34,688 nucleotides of DNA from Bacteroidota bacterium (GCA_018692315.1 JABHKC010000219.1:1-34688), one strand, 5' to 3'. Numbered from the stretch's first letter, positions 19,379-29,189 are shown. Notes: generated by a model from the sequence alone, not told the origin. Numbers and translations are program-made.

Positions 19379-20278
19379 ATGAAACCAAGCCTATTGATTC
19401 TTGCAGCCGGAATGGGTAGCCGCTACGGTAGCCTGAAACAAATAGATCAAATTGGTCCTTCCGGCGAAACCATCATCGATTATTCCATTTATGACGCTAT
19501 TAGCTACGGATTTGGAAAACTTGTTTTCGTTATCAGAAAAAATATTGAAAAGGAATTTCGCGAAGTCTTTCTTAGAAAATATGAAGGAAAAATTGAAATC
19601 AACTATGTTTTTCAAGAAATTGAGAATTTACCCGAAAACTTTAGAGTTCCTGAAAACAGAAAAAAACCCTGGGGCACAGCTCATGCAGTTTTAGTGGCAA
19701 AGAAAAAGATAAACGAACCATTTTTAGTAATCAATGGAGACGATTTTTATGGACGCGATGCTTACCGTGTATGTTCGGAATTCTTACAAAATATTGAGAA
19801 TGACATGGACTATTGTATGCCGGGATATTTTGTAAAAAACACCTTATCGGAAAATGGAGGTGTATCGCGCGGCATCTGCGAATTAAAAAATGAATATCTA
19901 CAAGCAATTGTAGAACGAAAAAATATAGTTCAAGATAAAGGAAAAATATTTTTCATTAATGAAAATAATCAAAAACAATTTCTAAGTGGTTTAGAATATT
20001 GTTCTATGAATATGTTCGGTTTTAGTCCTTCTATTTTCCAATTCTTAGAAGAAGAATTTAGAAAATTTCTGCATGAAAATCAGGATAATTTAGGCTCTGA
20101 ATTTTTTCTCCCTCTTGCTATAAACAATTTGTTAGAAAAGGAAAAAATCTCACTTAAAGTTTTGCCTAATAGTGCCAGGTGGTTTGGAGTTACTTATAAA
20201 GAAGACAAACAAGCAAGTAAAGATAAAATATATTCTCTTGTTAGAAATGGCAAATATCCTGAAAACCTATGGCTATAG
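19379..20278 (+). CDS. Sugar-1-phosphate nucleotidyltransferase
   Basis: A 299-residue NTP-transferase of GT-A fold. The N-terminal signature is LAAGMGSRYGSLKQ (8-21), followed by PSGETIIDYSIYDA, and the metal-binding region includes VINGDDFYGRDAY. The protein should convert a sugar-1-phosphate and an NTP (probably UTP) to a nucleotide sugar. It overlaps the next gene, a NahK-like anomeric kinase, by 10 bp, so the natural pathway is HexNAc-1-phosphate (or galactose-1-phosphate) to UDP-sugar. The window has no GalT, and this enzyme could take its place. Sugar specificity is not readable from motifs alone. Confidence 0.8.
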   Translation: MKPSLLILAAGMGSRYGSLKQIDQIGPSGETIIDYSIYDAISYGFGKLVFVIRKNIEKEFREVFLRKYEGKIEINYVFQEIENLPENFRVPENRKKPWGTAHAVLVAKKKINEPFLVINGDDFYGRDAYRVCSEFLQNIENDMDYCMPGYFVKNTLSENGGVSRGICELKNEYLQAIVERKNIVQDKGKIFFINENNQKQFLSGLEYCSMNMFGFSPSIFQFLEEEFRKFLHENQDNLGSEFFLPLAINNLLEKEKISLKVLPNSARWFGVTYKEDKQASKDKIYSLVRNGKYPENLWL

Positions 20279-21330
20279 AACTTAACATAAAGAATATTGC
20301 AAATCAGTTTAAAACCGTAGGAGAATTCAGCAGTTTCACAAGCTTGGGAGAAGGTTTAATTAACGATACATATTTGTTGGAAACAACAGCAGGTAAATAT
20401 GTTCTTCAAAAAATAAATCATCATATTTTTAAGAATATCCCAGCCTTAACTCGAAACAAAGTACTGATTACACAACATATTGCATCTAAAAAAAATAGTC
20501 AGACTATACAATTCCTTCCCACACATAAAGCTTTGTATTATTATCAAAATTCTGAGGGATACTGGAATCTATCGAAATATATAGAAAATTCTGTTACCAT
20601 TTTGAAAGTTTCCAATCCAAAAATTGCCTTCGAAGGAGGCAGAGCTATCGCTGAATTTCAATCATATTTGACTGATTTTGATCAAAACAATATTGTTGAT
20701 CCTATCCCCGATTTTCACAATACTTCTAAACGAATACGTGAGTTAAATGAAATTTGTCGAAGAAATACTAATAACAGAAAACTGGAAGTTGAAGACTTGA
20801 TTGAACTTGCAAATCGGTATCAAAAATTTATTGTTGCCATCGACAAACAGATTAAAAACAATAGTATCCCAAAAAGAATAACGCATAACGACACTAAAAT
20901 TAGCAATGTGCTTTTCGATGCCAATGAAAAAGCTATTTGTATGATAGATTTAGACACTTGTATGAAAGGCTCTGTTTTGCACGATTTTGGCGATGCTTTG
21001 CGCTCAGGCACCAACACTGGGAACGAAGACAATCCTGAGAATGTTGCTATGGATATTGAACTTTTTCAGGCTTATGCCGAAGGATATTTATCTATAGCAA
21101 AAACATTTTTATGCAAAACAGAATTGGAAAATCTGGTATATGCCGGACCTTTAATAACTTACGAACAATTCGTTCGCTTTTTAAGCGATTATCTCGACGG
21201 CGATAAATATTACAAAATTCATCACCCAAAACATAATCTTGAAAGAGCAGAATCTCAGGCAAAATTGTTTTTGAGCATGATGGACCAAATAAATGAAATG
21301 AAACTTACAATTAAAAAATTGTCTGAATGA
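20269..21330 (+). CDS. nahK: NahK-like N-acetylhexosamine 1-kinase
   Basis: A 353-residue kinase of the aminoglycoside-phosphotransferase fold. Catalytic loop THNDTKISNVLFD (205-217, D208), metal-binding IDLD (226-229) and HDFGDALRSGTN (238-249) match the NahK/LnpB type, which phosphorylates GlcNAc and GalNAc at C1. In bifidobacteria NahK works in the lacto-N-biose/galacto-N-biose pathway. Here it lies between a nucleotidyltransferase (10-bp overlap) and a mutarotase (4-bp ATGA overlap), in an operon with beta-galactosidase and galactokinase. HexNAc released from beta-galactosyl-HexNAc is the probable substrate. Other small phosphotransferase substrates remain possible. Confidence 0.75.
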   Translation: MAIELNIKNIANQFKTVGEFSSFTSLGEGLINDTYLLETTAGKYVLQKINHHIFKNIPALTRNKVLITQHIASKKNSQTIQFLPTHKALYYYQNSEGYWNLSKYIENSVTILKVSNPKIAFEGGRAIAEFQSYLTDFDQNNIVDPIPDFHNTSKRIRELNEICRRNTNNRKLEVEDLIELANRYQKFIVAIDKQIKNNSIPKRITHNDTKISNVLFDANEKAICMIDLDTCMKGSVLHDFGDALRSGTNTGNEDNPENVAMDIELFQAYAEGYLSIAKTFLCKTELENLVYAGPLITYEQFVRFLSDYLDGDKYYKIHHPKHNLERAESQAKLFLSMMDQINEMKLTIKKLSE

Positions 21331-22370
21331 ATCCGGAAAAATTCAAGAAAAATATTAATGGTAAAAAAGTCGAATTGTTTGTTCTGGAGAATTCAAATCG
21401 GATGCAGGTTTTTATAAGTAATTACGGTGCAAGGATTTTATCACTAAAATTTCCGGACAAAAACAGGAAACTGCGGGACATCGTTTTAGGGTATTCGAGC
21501 ATTGATGAGCACATAAACGGACTGCCATACTATGGTGCAATAATTGGAAGGTGCGCCAACAGAATATCAAAAGGAAGATTTAAGCTTGACGGAAAAGAAT
21601 GCCAGCTAAGCCAAAATATATTTCCAAATCACTTACATGGAGGCACAAAAAGTTTTTCGCATCAGGTGTGGGAACTTGTCGAATATTCTAACACAAAGTT
21701 AAAATTGAAATACACAAGTCCTCATTTGGAGGAAGGTTATCCGGGAGAACTGACTTGTGTTGTTAGCTTTCAGATTACAGAAAAAAATGAGCTAATTATA
21801 GAAATGAATGCAAAAACTGACAGAAAAACAATTGTCAATTTAACAAGTCATCCTTTTTTTAATCTTGAAGGGGAAGATTTCCCGAATGTGTTAAATCATC
21901 AGCTTAAAATCAATGCAGATAGTTATTTGTCCATGAGTCCGGATTTTGTTCCCGAAAAGAAGATAAATCTACAAAGCGATTCTGTTTTCGATTTCAACAA
22001 TTTCAAAAAAATTGGAAAGGATATTCATACAAATCACCCACAATTGATACTGGCAAAAGGATACGATCATAATTTCATTTTAAATGAAAATGATGCTAAA
22101 ACCACCGCTGCTTCCGTCTATGCTTCAAAGTCAGGCATCAGTATGGATTTATATACAAATCAGCCCGGCATTCAGTTTTACACAGGAAACGGTTTAAATG
22201 GCACCGATACTGGAAAAACTGGAAACAGCTATAAAAAACATGCTGCATTTTGTCTTGAACCGCAGCATTTTCCTGACAGTCCTAACAATCCTGATTTTCC
22301 ATTGATTGAACTAAATCCTAATGAAAAATATTACCACTTTACGAAATTTCACTTTTCAAACAAATATTAA
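21327..22370 (+). CDS. galM: Aldose 1-epimerase (galactose mutarotase)
   Basis: A 347-residue GalM-family protein. It has IGRCANRISKGRF (73-85), NHLHGG (101-106), the catalytic-histidine block NLTSHPFFNL (171-180, H175) and, near the C terminus, the block FCLEPQHFPDSPN with the catalytic glutamate. It interconverts beta- and alpha-galactose, giving the alpha form used by galactokinase. It starts inside the stop of nahK (ATGA) and is followed at 2 bp by the symporter, so it belongs to the same transcript. No signal peptide is evident, so it is cytoplasmic. Confidence 0.9.
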   Translation: MNPEKFKKNINGKKVELFVLENSNRMQVFISNYGARILSLKFPDKNRKLRDIVLGYSSIDEHINGLPYYGAIIGRCANRISKGRFKLDGKECQLSQNIFPNHLHGGTKSFSHQVWELVEYSNTKLKLKYTSPHLEEGYPGELTCVVSFQITEKNELIIEMNAKTDRKTIVNLTSHPFFNLEGEDFPNVLNHQLKINADSYLSMSPDFVPEKKINLQSDSVFDFNNFKKIGKDIHTNHPQLILAKGYDHNFILNENDAKTTAASVYASKSGISMDLYTNQPGIQFYTGNGLNGTDTGKTGNSYKKHAAFCLEPQHFPDSPNNPDFPLIELNPNEKYYHFTKFHFSNKY

Positions 22371-22372
22371 TT

Positions 22373-24004
22373 ATGAATTTTGGACTTATTGATTACATCA
22401 TTTTTGCCCTTTATGTTTGCCTTATATTAGGAATTGGATTGTGGGTATCACGCACCCAAAAAGGGAAAACCAAAACTGCAGAAGATTACTTTTTAGCGAG
22501 TAAATCACTCCCATGGTGGGCTATCGGTGCGTCATTAATTGCTGCCAATATTTCGGCAGAACAAATAATTGGTATGTCGGGGCAAGGTTTTGGAATTGGC
22601 CTGGCTATTGCTTCTTACGAATGGATGTCTGCTATCACACTGATTATTGTCGGGAAATATTTTCTACCAATTTTTATTGAAAAAAAACTATACACCATTC
22701 CGGATTTTATAAAACAGCGTTATAGTGTAGAATTAAAAACAATTCTGGCAATATTTTGGATTTCATTATTCACTTTTGTAAATCTGACAACTGTACTTTT
22801 ATTGGGTTCCAAAGCTTTAGATATGATTATTGGCAACGGAAACGGAGATTTATTGTGGTATGGAATTATTGGTTTAGCACTTTTTGCAGCAGCCTATTCG
22901 CTATGGGGAGGGCTTTCTGCAGTTGCATGGACAGATGTTATCCAGGTAATTTTATTAGTAATTGGTGGAGTAATCACCACCCTTATTGCTCTAGATAAGC
23001 TTACACCAGATGGAGGTATTTGGCAAGGTACGCAACATATTCTACAGACTGCACCCGAAAAATTCCATCTTATCCTAAGCAAATCTCATCCACTTTACAA
23101 TGAGCTGCCTGGAATTGCAGTTTTGGTTGGAGGCATGTGGGTAGCCAATTTATATTATTGGGGTTTTAACCAGTATATTATTCAAAGAGCCCTGGCAGCT
23201 AAAAATCTTCGGGAAGCACAAAAGGGAATTGCTTTTGCCGGTTTTCTTAAGCTGATAGTTCCTTTTATTGTTGTTATTCCGGGAATTATTGCATTTGTGC
23301 TATATACACAACCTGATGGTACTTCGATAGTTCCGGGAGTACAGGAAAATCTGGCAATTTCGGAAACTTATCAGGCCAACGACAATGCTTATCCCTGGTT
23401 GATAAAATCTTTTGTTCCAGTAGGACTGAAAGGTTTGGTAATAGCAGCTTTGGCAGCAGCCATTGTTTCATCTCTGGCATCTATGATTAATTCCATATCA
23501 ACCATTTTTACGATGGACATTTACAGGCAATACATCAATAAAAATGCAAATGACAGACAAACCGTCAGAACCGGAAGAATAGTCGCCTTTATTGCTTTAT
23601 TATGTGGTGTTTTAATTACTCCGCTTCTAAGTAGCGAACGCGGAATATTCAATGTTATTCAGGAATATACAGGTTTAGTAAGTCCGGGAATTTTGGCTAT
23701 TTTCATTCTTGGTTTGTTTTGGAAAAAAGCTACTAACATTGCAGCAATTTGGGGTGCAATTTTGTCGATAGCAGTGGCTTTCCTTTTTAAATTAGGCTCT
23801 CTGCCATGGATGGATCAGATGGCTTTGACTTTCCTTGCTTCTATTTTAATAATCGTCATTATTAGTTTAATTGAACATCGTGGAAAAGACGATGCCAAAG
23901 GTATCAATTTGACAAAATCGATGTTTAAAACCACTACATCTTTTAATATTTCTGCTTTTATAATAATGATTGTTCTGGCTTTTCTCTATTCAATTTTTTG
24001 GTAA
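22373..24004 (+). CDS. Sodium/sugar symporter (SSS family, SglT-like)
   Basis: A 543-residue inner-membrane protein with about 14 hydrophobic segments, from IDYIIFALYVCLILGIGLWV to the last one near the C terminus. Family blocks are AEDYFLASKSLPWWAIGASL, AANISAEQIIGMSG, YSLWGGLSAVAWTDVIQ and NQYIIQRALAAKN, with LASMINSISTIFTMDIYRQY late in the sequence, all typical of solute:sodium symporters of the glucose/galactose type. In this operon it is the obvious importer for galactose or for the products of the exported beta-galactosidase. Cotranscribed: 2 bp after galM and 3 bp before galK. Confidence 0.9.
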   Translation: MNFGLIDYIIFALYVCLILGIGLWVSRTQKGKTKTAEDYFLASKSLPWWAIGASLIAANISAEQIIGMSGQGFGIGLAIASYEWMSAITLIIVGKYFLPIFIEKKLYTIPDFIKQRYSVELKTILAIFWISLFTFVNLTTVLLLGSKALDMIIGNGNGDLLWYGIIGLALFAAAYSLWGGLSAVAWTDVIQVILLVIGGVITTLIALDKLTPDGGIWQGTQHILQTAPEKFHLILSKSHPLYNELPGIAVLVGGMWVANLYYWGFNQYIIQRALAAKNLREAQKGIAFAGFLKLIVPFIVVIPGIIAFVLYTQPDGTSIVPGVQENLAISETYQANDNAYPWLIKSFVPVGLKGLVIAALAAAIVSSLASMINSISTIFTMDIYRQYINKNANDRQTVRTGRIVAFIALLCGVLITPLLSSERGIFNVIQEYTGLVSPGILAIFILGLFWKKATNIAAIWGAILSIAVAFLFKLGSLPWMDQMALTFLASILIIVIISLIEHRGKDDAKGINLTKSMFKTTTSFNISAFIIMIVLAFLYSIFW

Positions 24005-24007
24005 ATT

Positions 24008-25162
24008 ATGAAGTATAAAATTCTGCAAACATTTAGAGAACTTTTTAATGAAGAACCTTTGTTATTTAATGCTCCCGGGCGAATAAACCTTATTGGCGAG
24101 CATACCGATTATAACGAAGGATTTGTTTTTCCGGCTGCTATTGATAAGTCGATAGTTTTGGCTATTAAGCCAAACAATTCTAAAAATGTTCGTTTACATG
24201 CTTATAACCTGAATGAAACTTATGAGTTTTATATTAGTGATTTTCAAAAATCTGAAAAAGCCTGGGCTAATTATATTCTTGGTGTTCTAAATGAATTTGA
24301 AAAAGAGGCGTACTTGATAGAGGGGTTCGATTGTGTTTTTGGTGGAAATATCCCCTATGGTGCAGGACTTTCGTCTTCTGCAGCTATCGAGACTGTTTTT
24401 ACATATGCTCTCAATCATTTGCACCAGTTTCAAATTCCCTCTTCTAAGCTGATAAAAATGGCTCAAATGGCAGAGGTTAAATTTGTTGGAGTGAATTGCG
24501 GCATCATGGACCAGTTTATTAGTTTCAACGGAAAAAAAGACAAGGCTCTAAAGCTTGATTGCCGAACATTGGAGTATGAATATTTCGACATCGATTTGGG
24601 AGATTATAGCATTATTTTGGCAGACACTCTAGTAAAACACGCCCTGGCTTCCGGCGAGTATAATTTGCGGCGGCAAGAATGTGAAAAAGGTGTTGAGACA
24701 GTGCAAAAGATTTACCCCAACGTTAAAAATCTTAGAGATGTTAATATTCAGCAATTGCATGAACTGCAAAAGCATTTTCATGAAACTATTTACAAAAGAT
24801 GCAAATTTGTTGTGGAAGAAAACCAAAGGGTACAAAATGCCGCTGCGTTTTTACAAAATAATATGCTTGAATCCTTTGGTCAGGAACTGTTTAAAAGTCA
24901 CATTGGCCTGAGTCAGTTATACGAAGTAAGTTGTCCGGGACTCGACCTTTTGTCCGAAGAAGCTAAAAAAATGAATGGCGTTATTGGCTCAAGGATGATG
25001 GGTGGCGGTTTTGGAGGTTGTACCATTAATATTGTAAAAAGCGACATTATTGAAAAATTTGAGCAAAAATTAAACAATTCCTTTTTCAAAATGTTTAATC
25101 ATAAACCGGAGTTTCATAAGGTTCGAATTGTAGATGGTGCCGGAACTTTAGTAGTCAATTGA
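24008..25162 (+). CDS. galK: Galactokinase
   Basis: A 384-residue GHMP kinase of standard galactokinase length. The galactokinase signature is APGRINLIGEHTDYNEGFV (22-40), the ATP-binding block is IPYGAGLSSSAAIE, and the third motif is GSRMMGGGFGGCTI. It makes galactose-1-phosphate from alpha-galactose supplied by GalM and the symporter. It is the last gene of the operon that begins with lacZ. No galT or galE is in the window; the nucleotidyltransferase at 19379 may accept its product. Confidence 0.95.
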   Translation: MKYKILQTFRELFNEEPLLFNAPGRINLIGEHTDYNEGFVFPAAIDKSIVLAIKPNNSKNVRLHAYNLNETYEFYISDFQKSEKAWANYILGVLNEFEKEAYLIEGFDCVFGGNIPYGAGLSSSAAIETVFTYALNHLHQFQIPSSKLIKMAQMAEVKFVGVNCGIMDQFISFNGKKDKALKLDCRTLEYEYFDIDLGDYSIILADTLVKHALASGEYNLRRQECEKGVETVQKIYPNVKNLRDVNIQQLHELQKHFHETIYKRCKFVVEENQRVQNAAAFLQNNMLESFGQELFKSHIGLSQLYEVSCPGLDLLSEEAKKMNGVIGSRMMGGGFGGCTINIVKSDIIEKFEQKLNNSFFKMFNHKPEFHKVRIVDGAGTLVVN

Positions 25163-25212
25163 AAAATTGAATCTATTCAATAAGCCGATTAGTTCAATTT
25201 ATTTTAATTGCC

Positions 25213-25228
25213 GTAGCCTATAGGCTAC
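25213..25228. repeat. Perfect 16-bp palindrome after galK
   Basis: GTAGCCTATAGGCTAC is perfectly self-complementary, and a second half-copy, GCCTATAGGC, follows at 25251-25260. The rest of the 25163-25586 gap holds CGCAAAG-type repeats (near 25290-25320 and, inverted, near 25350-25365), a kind of dispersed repeat common in Bacteroidota. A TAAATTTG -7-like box lies at 25510-25517, upstream of the restriction gene. Confidence 0.6.
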
Positions 25229-25586
25229 AGTTTCAAATGAACCTACCCCAGCCTATAGGCATCAAATATTGTTGAATAATAATAACCGCAAAGGTCGCCA
25301 TGGAAATCGCAATGTTTCGCAAAGAAAGCATATTCAATAACTTAGCGCTTTTTGCGGTAAAATAAATTTCATAACAATCATAGATTCGACACTTTAAACA
25401 CACTAATTAGTTACAGAATTTATATTCAACCGTTTAACTATTGCTTTTGTGTTCACTGATTATTTACCAAAAATTAAATTTAAATGAAACACTATTTAAA
25501 AATTAAATATAAATTTGGAGGTTTTTAGATGAACTATCGTTGAAGATTTATATTTTTATGAATTAATTAATATTTGCATAAATGCC

Positions 25587-28500
25587 ATGGGAATATTTCA
25601 AAAATCGGTAATAAAAAATCACTTTACGAGCCTCGACAAAGAGCAAGTTGATGAAGCATTCCGGAAGTTTAACAAAAGCTATTCATCAACAAAAATCTCT
25701 GAAATAAAACAACTAAAAGAAGAAGAATACCAGGACGGATTTTTAAGAGAAATATTTGTTGATGTATTTGGTTACACATTAAAACCAGCAGAAAATTTCA
25801 ATCTGGTGAGAGAATATAAAAATCAAACAGACGGAAAAAAGGCAGATGGTGCAATTCTAAAAGATGGAAAAGCAATTGTTGTAATCGAATTAAAATCGAC
25901 CAAAACAAAAGACCTGAAAAGTATAACTGAACAAGCATTTAATTACAAAAACAATCAGCCCGATTGCAAATATGTAATCACATCTAATTTTCAGAAACTG
26001 CGTTTTTATATCGATTATGCCAACGAATTCGAGGAATTTGATTTATTCAATCTGCAAAAACAGGAATTTGAATTGTTGTATTTAATCCTACACAAAGACA
26101 GCATTTTTTCAGATTTACCACTAAAATTAAAAACCGAAACTAAGTTTCACGAAAAAAACATTTCGGACAAACTCTATAAAGATTACTCGAATTTTAAATA
26201 CAATGTTTACAATAATCTTGTAGAAAACAATCCTGAGTACGATAAGTTGACATTATTTAAAAAATCGCAGAAATTTTTAGACCGACTGCTGTTTGTATTT
26301 TTTGCCGAAGATACAGGATTGGTTCCACCAAATGCCATTTCCAAAATTATTGAGCAATGGCAAACACTCATTTATTTGGACGAATATAAAACATTGTACA
26401 GCCGTTTTGTTAAGTTTTTTGAACATCTCGATAAAGGGCATAAATATAAAACCTACGATTTGCCGGCATACAATGGTGGTTTGTTTGCTGCTGACGAAAT
26501 TCTCAACAATGTACAAATTGACAACAAAATCCTGAAAGACGGTGCACTGCTATTATCATCCTACGATTTTAGCACCGATGTTGACGTAAATATTTTGGGG
26601 CATATTTTTGAACATTCGCTTAACGAGATTGAAGAAAAAACCGCCGAAATTGCTGCAACCACTACCACAACAACAAAGGAATTCATTCCCTTGTTGTCAG
26701 TACATAGCGAGAAAAACATATCGAAACGCAAAAAGGACGGAGTTTTTTACACACCAAAATACATAACTCAATATATAGTAGAAAATACCGTAGGTAAGCT
26801 TTGTACCGAAAAACGTGAGGAATTAGACATAAGTGAAATTGAGTTTGACGGCTCTTACAAAACCAAAGGCAAGAAACTATCCGCCAAAGGCAGGAAGCTG
26901 TTTGACACTCTCGAAAACTACAAACATTGGCTACTTTCCTTAAAGATAATTGATCCGGCTTGTGGTTCCGGTGCATTTTTGAACCAAGCCCTTAGTTTTT
27001 TGATTGATGAACACAAGCATATCGATGATATTATAGCCGAACTTACGGGCGAAACAATCCGGCTGTTCGATACCGACAAAGCCATTCTCGAGAACAATCT
27101 ATATGGAGTGGATATTAACGAAGAAAGTGTTGAAATTGCTCGACTATCGCTTTGGCTACCCACAGCACAAAAAGGCAGAAAACTATCGAATCTAAACAAA
27201 AATATTAAATGCGGAAACTCACTTATTGACGACCCCAAAATTGCAGGCAGCAAAGCTTTTGATTGGAATAAAGAGTTTCCTCAAATATTTAGCGAGAAAA
27301 AGAAAAATGCCTGGCACATAACCACAGCAACACATAATTCGAGATATTCGCAACGAATGTTCGATAATTATGTTAAAACCGGTAAAGCAATATGGCTCGA
27401 TGATAATGACGAAATAATAATTACGAAAACCGTAGCAGAAATAGTAAAAGAAGATAAACTAAATGTAATAGAATATAATATCTGTAGCGACCATATGCAC
27501 CTACTACTCGTTTGTGAAGAAGAAAAACTGACGAATATCGTAAAAAAAATAAAAGGTAGAACTGCAAGAGAGCGAAACAGAAACAAGGGGATTAATCCCC
27601 TTGTCCGCCAGGATGGCGAAAAATCCGTATCGGTCTGGACGCAAAAATTCGGAAAATCGAAGATAGAAAACGATGAATACCTGAATAATACGATAGAATA
27701 CATCCATAATAACCGCATAAAACACGAACTGCCTAAAAATGAAGAAATAGAAAAAATAAAAACAGAATTCCTATGCACAAGAGAACACGCATTTAGAACC
27801 GAATATAATGGTGGCTTTGATGTGGTGATTGGAAATCCGCCTTATGTTGATATAAAAGCCTTACCTCCTGAATTAGTTAAAGGATTATTTAAATATTATG
27901 TTACAACTGAGAATAGAATAAATTTATATTCTATTTTTATTGAGAAAGCAAGAAGTATTGTTAAAGACAAAGGTTTTGTTTCTTTTATTAACCCTAATTC
28001 AATACTTGTTAATTCATCTTATAAAAAGATAAGAACATTATTGATGTCAGAAATGACTAAAATTATTAAACTTCCTGACAATGTTTTTATAGATGCAAAA
28101 GTAGAAACAATTATTTTTGAGTATCGCAAGAATTATTCAACTGAAATTGTTGATGTTATTGTTTATCCTAAATCAGAAGTGATAAATTTTGTTGATAATC
28201 TTCGAATAAATCAAATTGATAAGAAAATTTGGAAAGAGGATAAAAATAATAATTACAATATCTTTTTATCATTGGAACATATTGGATTACTTGAAAAGAT
28301 AAAAAGACAATCTACAAATGAATTAGGAGATGTTTCAGACTTTTCACTTGGAATTACACCATATGATAAATATCAAGGACATTCTGAGGAAACTATAAAG
28401 AATAGAGAATTTCATTCCTTCACTAAAATAGATGAAATGTATAAACCTTTGATTACAGGTGAAAATATTATCAGATATGATGTAATCAATAAACCAAGTG

Positions 28501-29189
28501 AATATATTAAATATGGCAATTGGTTAGGCTCAATGCGTTCAGAAAAGTTTTTTACAGAACCTCGAATTATTGTTCGTCAGATTGTTTCTGGTAAGCCACC
28601 ACGCATCTATGCTGGTCTTACAACAGAAAGTTTATATTTTACCCAAATTGGATTTGCAATAATCCCAAAAGATAAATCAACTCTAAAATTTGTATTAGCT
28701 TTATTAAATTCAAAATTATTAACCTATTTTCATAAATATTCTTACCTTGATATTGAAAAAGATTTATTTCAAAAAATATTAATTGCAAACTGTAAACAAT
28801 TACCAATAAAGGAAATTGAACAGGAAAAGCTATTTCCATTCGACAATAAAGTTGAAGTCATTGTGAACAAAAATAAAGAACTTCAACGAAAGAAAACCAA
28901 ATTTCTAAACAGGCTATCAGATAATATTGAGATATATAAAATGTCTAAAAAGATAGATTCTTTTTACGATCACGACTTCAAAACATTAGTATCTGAACTT
29001 AAAAAGAAAAAAGTGGCTTTATCGTTATTGCAACAAGACGAATGGGAAGAATATTTTATGTCCTATAAAACAGAAATTAACAATCTGCAAAGCCAAATTA
29101 ATCAAACAGATGAAGAAATAGACCAAATGGTTTATCAGCTCTATGAGCTAACTGAGGAGGAAATTAAAATTGTGGAGGAGGGTGTTTGA
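25587..29189 (+). CDS. Type IIG restriction-modification enzyme with inserted HUH/Y1 transposase-like domain
   Basis: This 1200-residue single-chain enzyme cuts and methylates DNA. Its N-terminal PD-(D/E)xK nuclease has D87 and E101-L-K103 (IVVIELKS). After a helical connector comes an N6-adenine methyltransferase with motif I DPACGSGAF (456-464), YGVDINEESVEIARLSLWL, and motif IV NPPY (750-753). Residues about 913-1075 form a TaqI-like target-recognition domain, and the C terminus is a coiled coil. Between the FDWNKEFPQIF segment and GGFDVVIGNPPY lies an extra domain, about 572-741, with Y1/REP-transposase marks: WHITTATHNSR, HMH (H636, H638), IVKKIKGRTARE, WTQKFGKSKI and Y705 in EYIHNN. The frame is open throughout. 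It is followed by a gene overlapping by 1 bp. Confidence 0.85.
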   Translation: MGIFQKSVIKNHFTSLDKEQVDEAFRKFNKSYSSTKISEIKQLKEEEYQDGFLREIFVDVFGYTLKPAENFNLVREYKNQTDGKKADGAILKDGKAIVVIELKSTKTKDLKSITEQAFNYKNNQPDCKYVITSNFQKLRFYIDYANEFEEFDLFNLQKQEFELLYLILHKDSIFSDLPLKLKTETKFHEKNISDKLYKDYSNFKYNVYNNLVENNPEYDKLTLFKKSQKFLDRLLFVFFAEDTGLVPPNAISKIIEQWQTLIYLDEYKTLYSRFVKFFEHLDKGHKYKTYDLPAYNGGLFAADEILNNVQIDNKILKDGALLLSSYDFSTDVDVNILGHIFEHSLNEIEEKTAEIAATTTTTTKEFIPLLSVHSEKNISKRKKDGVFYTPKYITQYIVENTVGKLCTEKREELDISEIEFDGSYKTKGKKLSAKGRKLFDTLENYKHWLLSLKIIDPACGSGAFLNQALSFLIDEHKHIDDIIAELTGETIRLFDTDKAILENNLYGVDINEESVEIARLSLWLPTAQKGRKLSNLNKNIKCGNSLIDDPKIAGSKAFDWNKEFPQIFSEKKKNAWHITTATHNSRYSQRMFDNYVKTGKAIWLDDNDEIIITKTVAEIVKEDKLNVIEYNICSDHMHLLLVCEEEKLTNIVKKIKGRTARERNRNKGINPLVRQDGEKSVSVWTQKFGKSKIENDEYLNNTIEYIHNNRIKHELPKNEEIEKIKTEFLCTREHAFRTEYNGGFDVVIGNPPYVDIKALPPELVKGLFKYYVTTENRINLYSIFIEKARSIVKDKGFVSFINPNSILVNSSYKKIRTLLMSEMTKIIKLPDNVFIDAKVETIIFEYRKNYSTEIVDVIVYPKSEVINFVDNLRINQIDKKIWKEDKNNNYNIFLSLEHIGLLEKIKRQSTNELGDVSDFSLGITPYDKYQGHSEETIKNREFHSFTKIDEMYKPLITGENIIRYDVINKPSEYIKYGNWLGSMRSEKFFTEPRIIVRQIVSGKPPRIYAGLTTESLYFTQIGFAIIPKDKSTLKFVLALLNSKLLTYFHKYSYLDIEKDLFQKILIANCKQLPIKEIEQEKLFPFDNKVEVIVNKNKELQRKKTKFLNRLSDNIEIYKMSKKIDSFYDHDFKTLVSELKKKKVALSLLQQDEWEEYFMSYKTEINNLQSQINQTDEEIDQMVYQLYELTEEEIKIVEEGV
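27584..27605. repeat. In-frame palindrome inside the HUH insert
   Basis: ACAAGGGGATT and its exact complement form a 22-bp perfect palindrome within the coding sequence. It is followed at once by CGCCA-GGA-TGGCG (a second hairpin, near 27608-27620). Together they encode a segment (about residues 666-682, NKGINPLVRQDGEKSVS) that I do not expect in ordinary Y1 domains between the conserved helix KGRTARE and WTQKF. Confidence 0.75.

Noticed and set aside
25270-25370. CRISPR-like repetition of CGCAAAG words after galK
   Set aside because: The words are short, unevenly spaced and partly inverted, with no constant repeat and spacer lengths; this fits a dispersed small repeat.
26277-27778. Several minus-strand frames of 70-136 residues opposite the restriction gene
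   Set aside because: They are the complement of a strongly supported coding region, with low-complexity Ser/Phe-rich products and no motifs.
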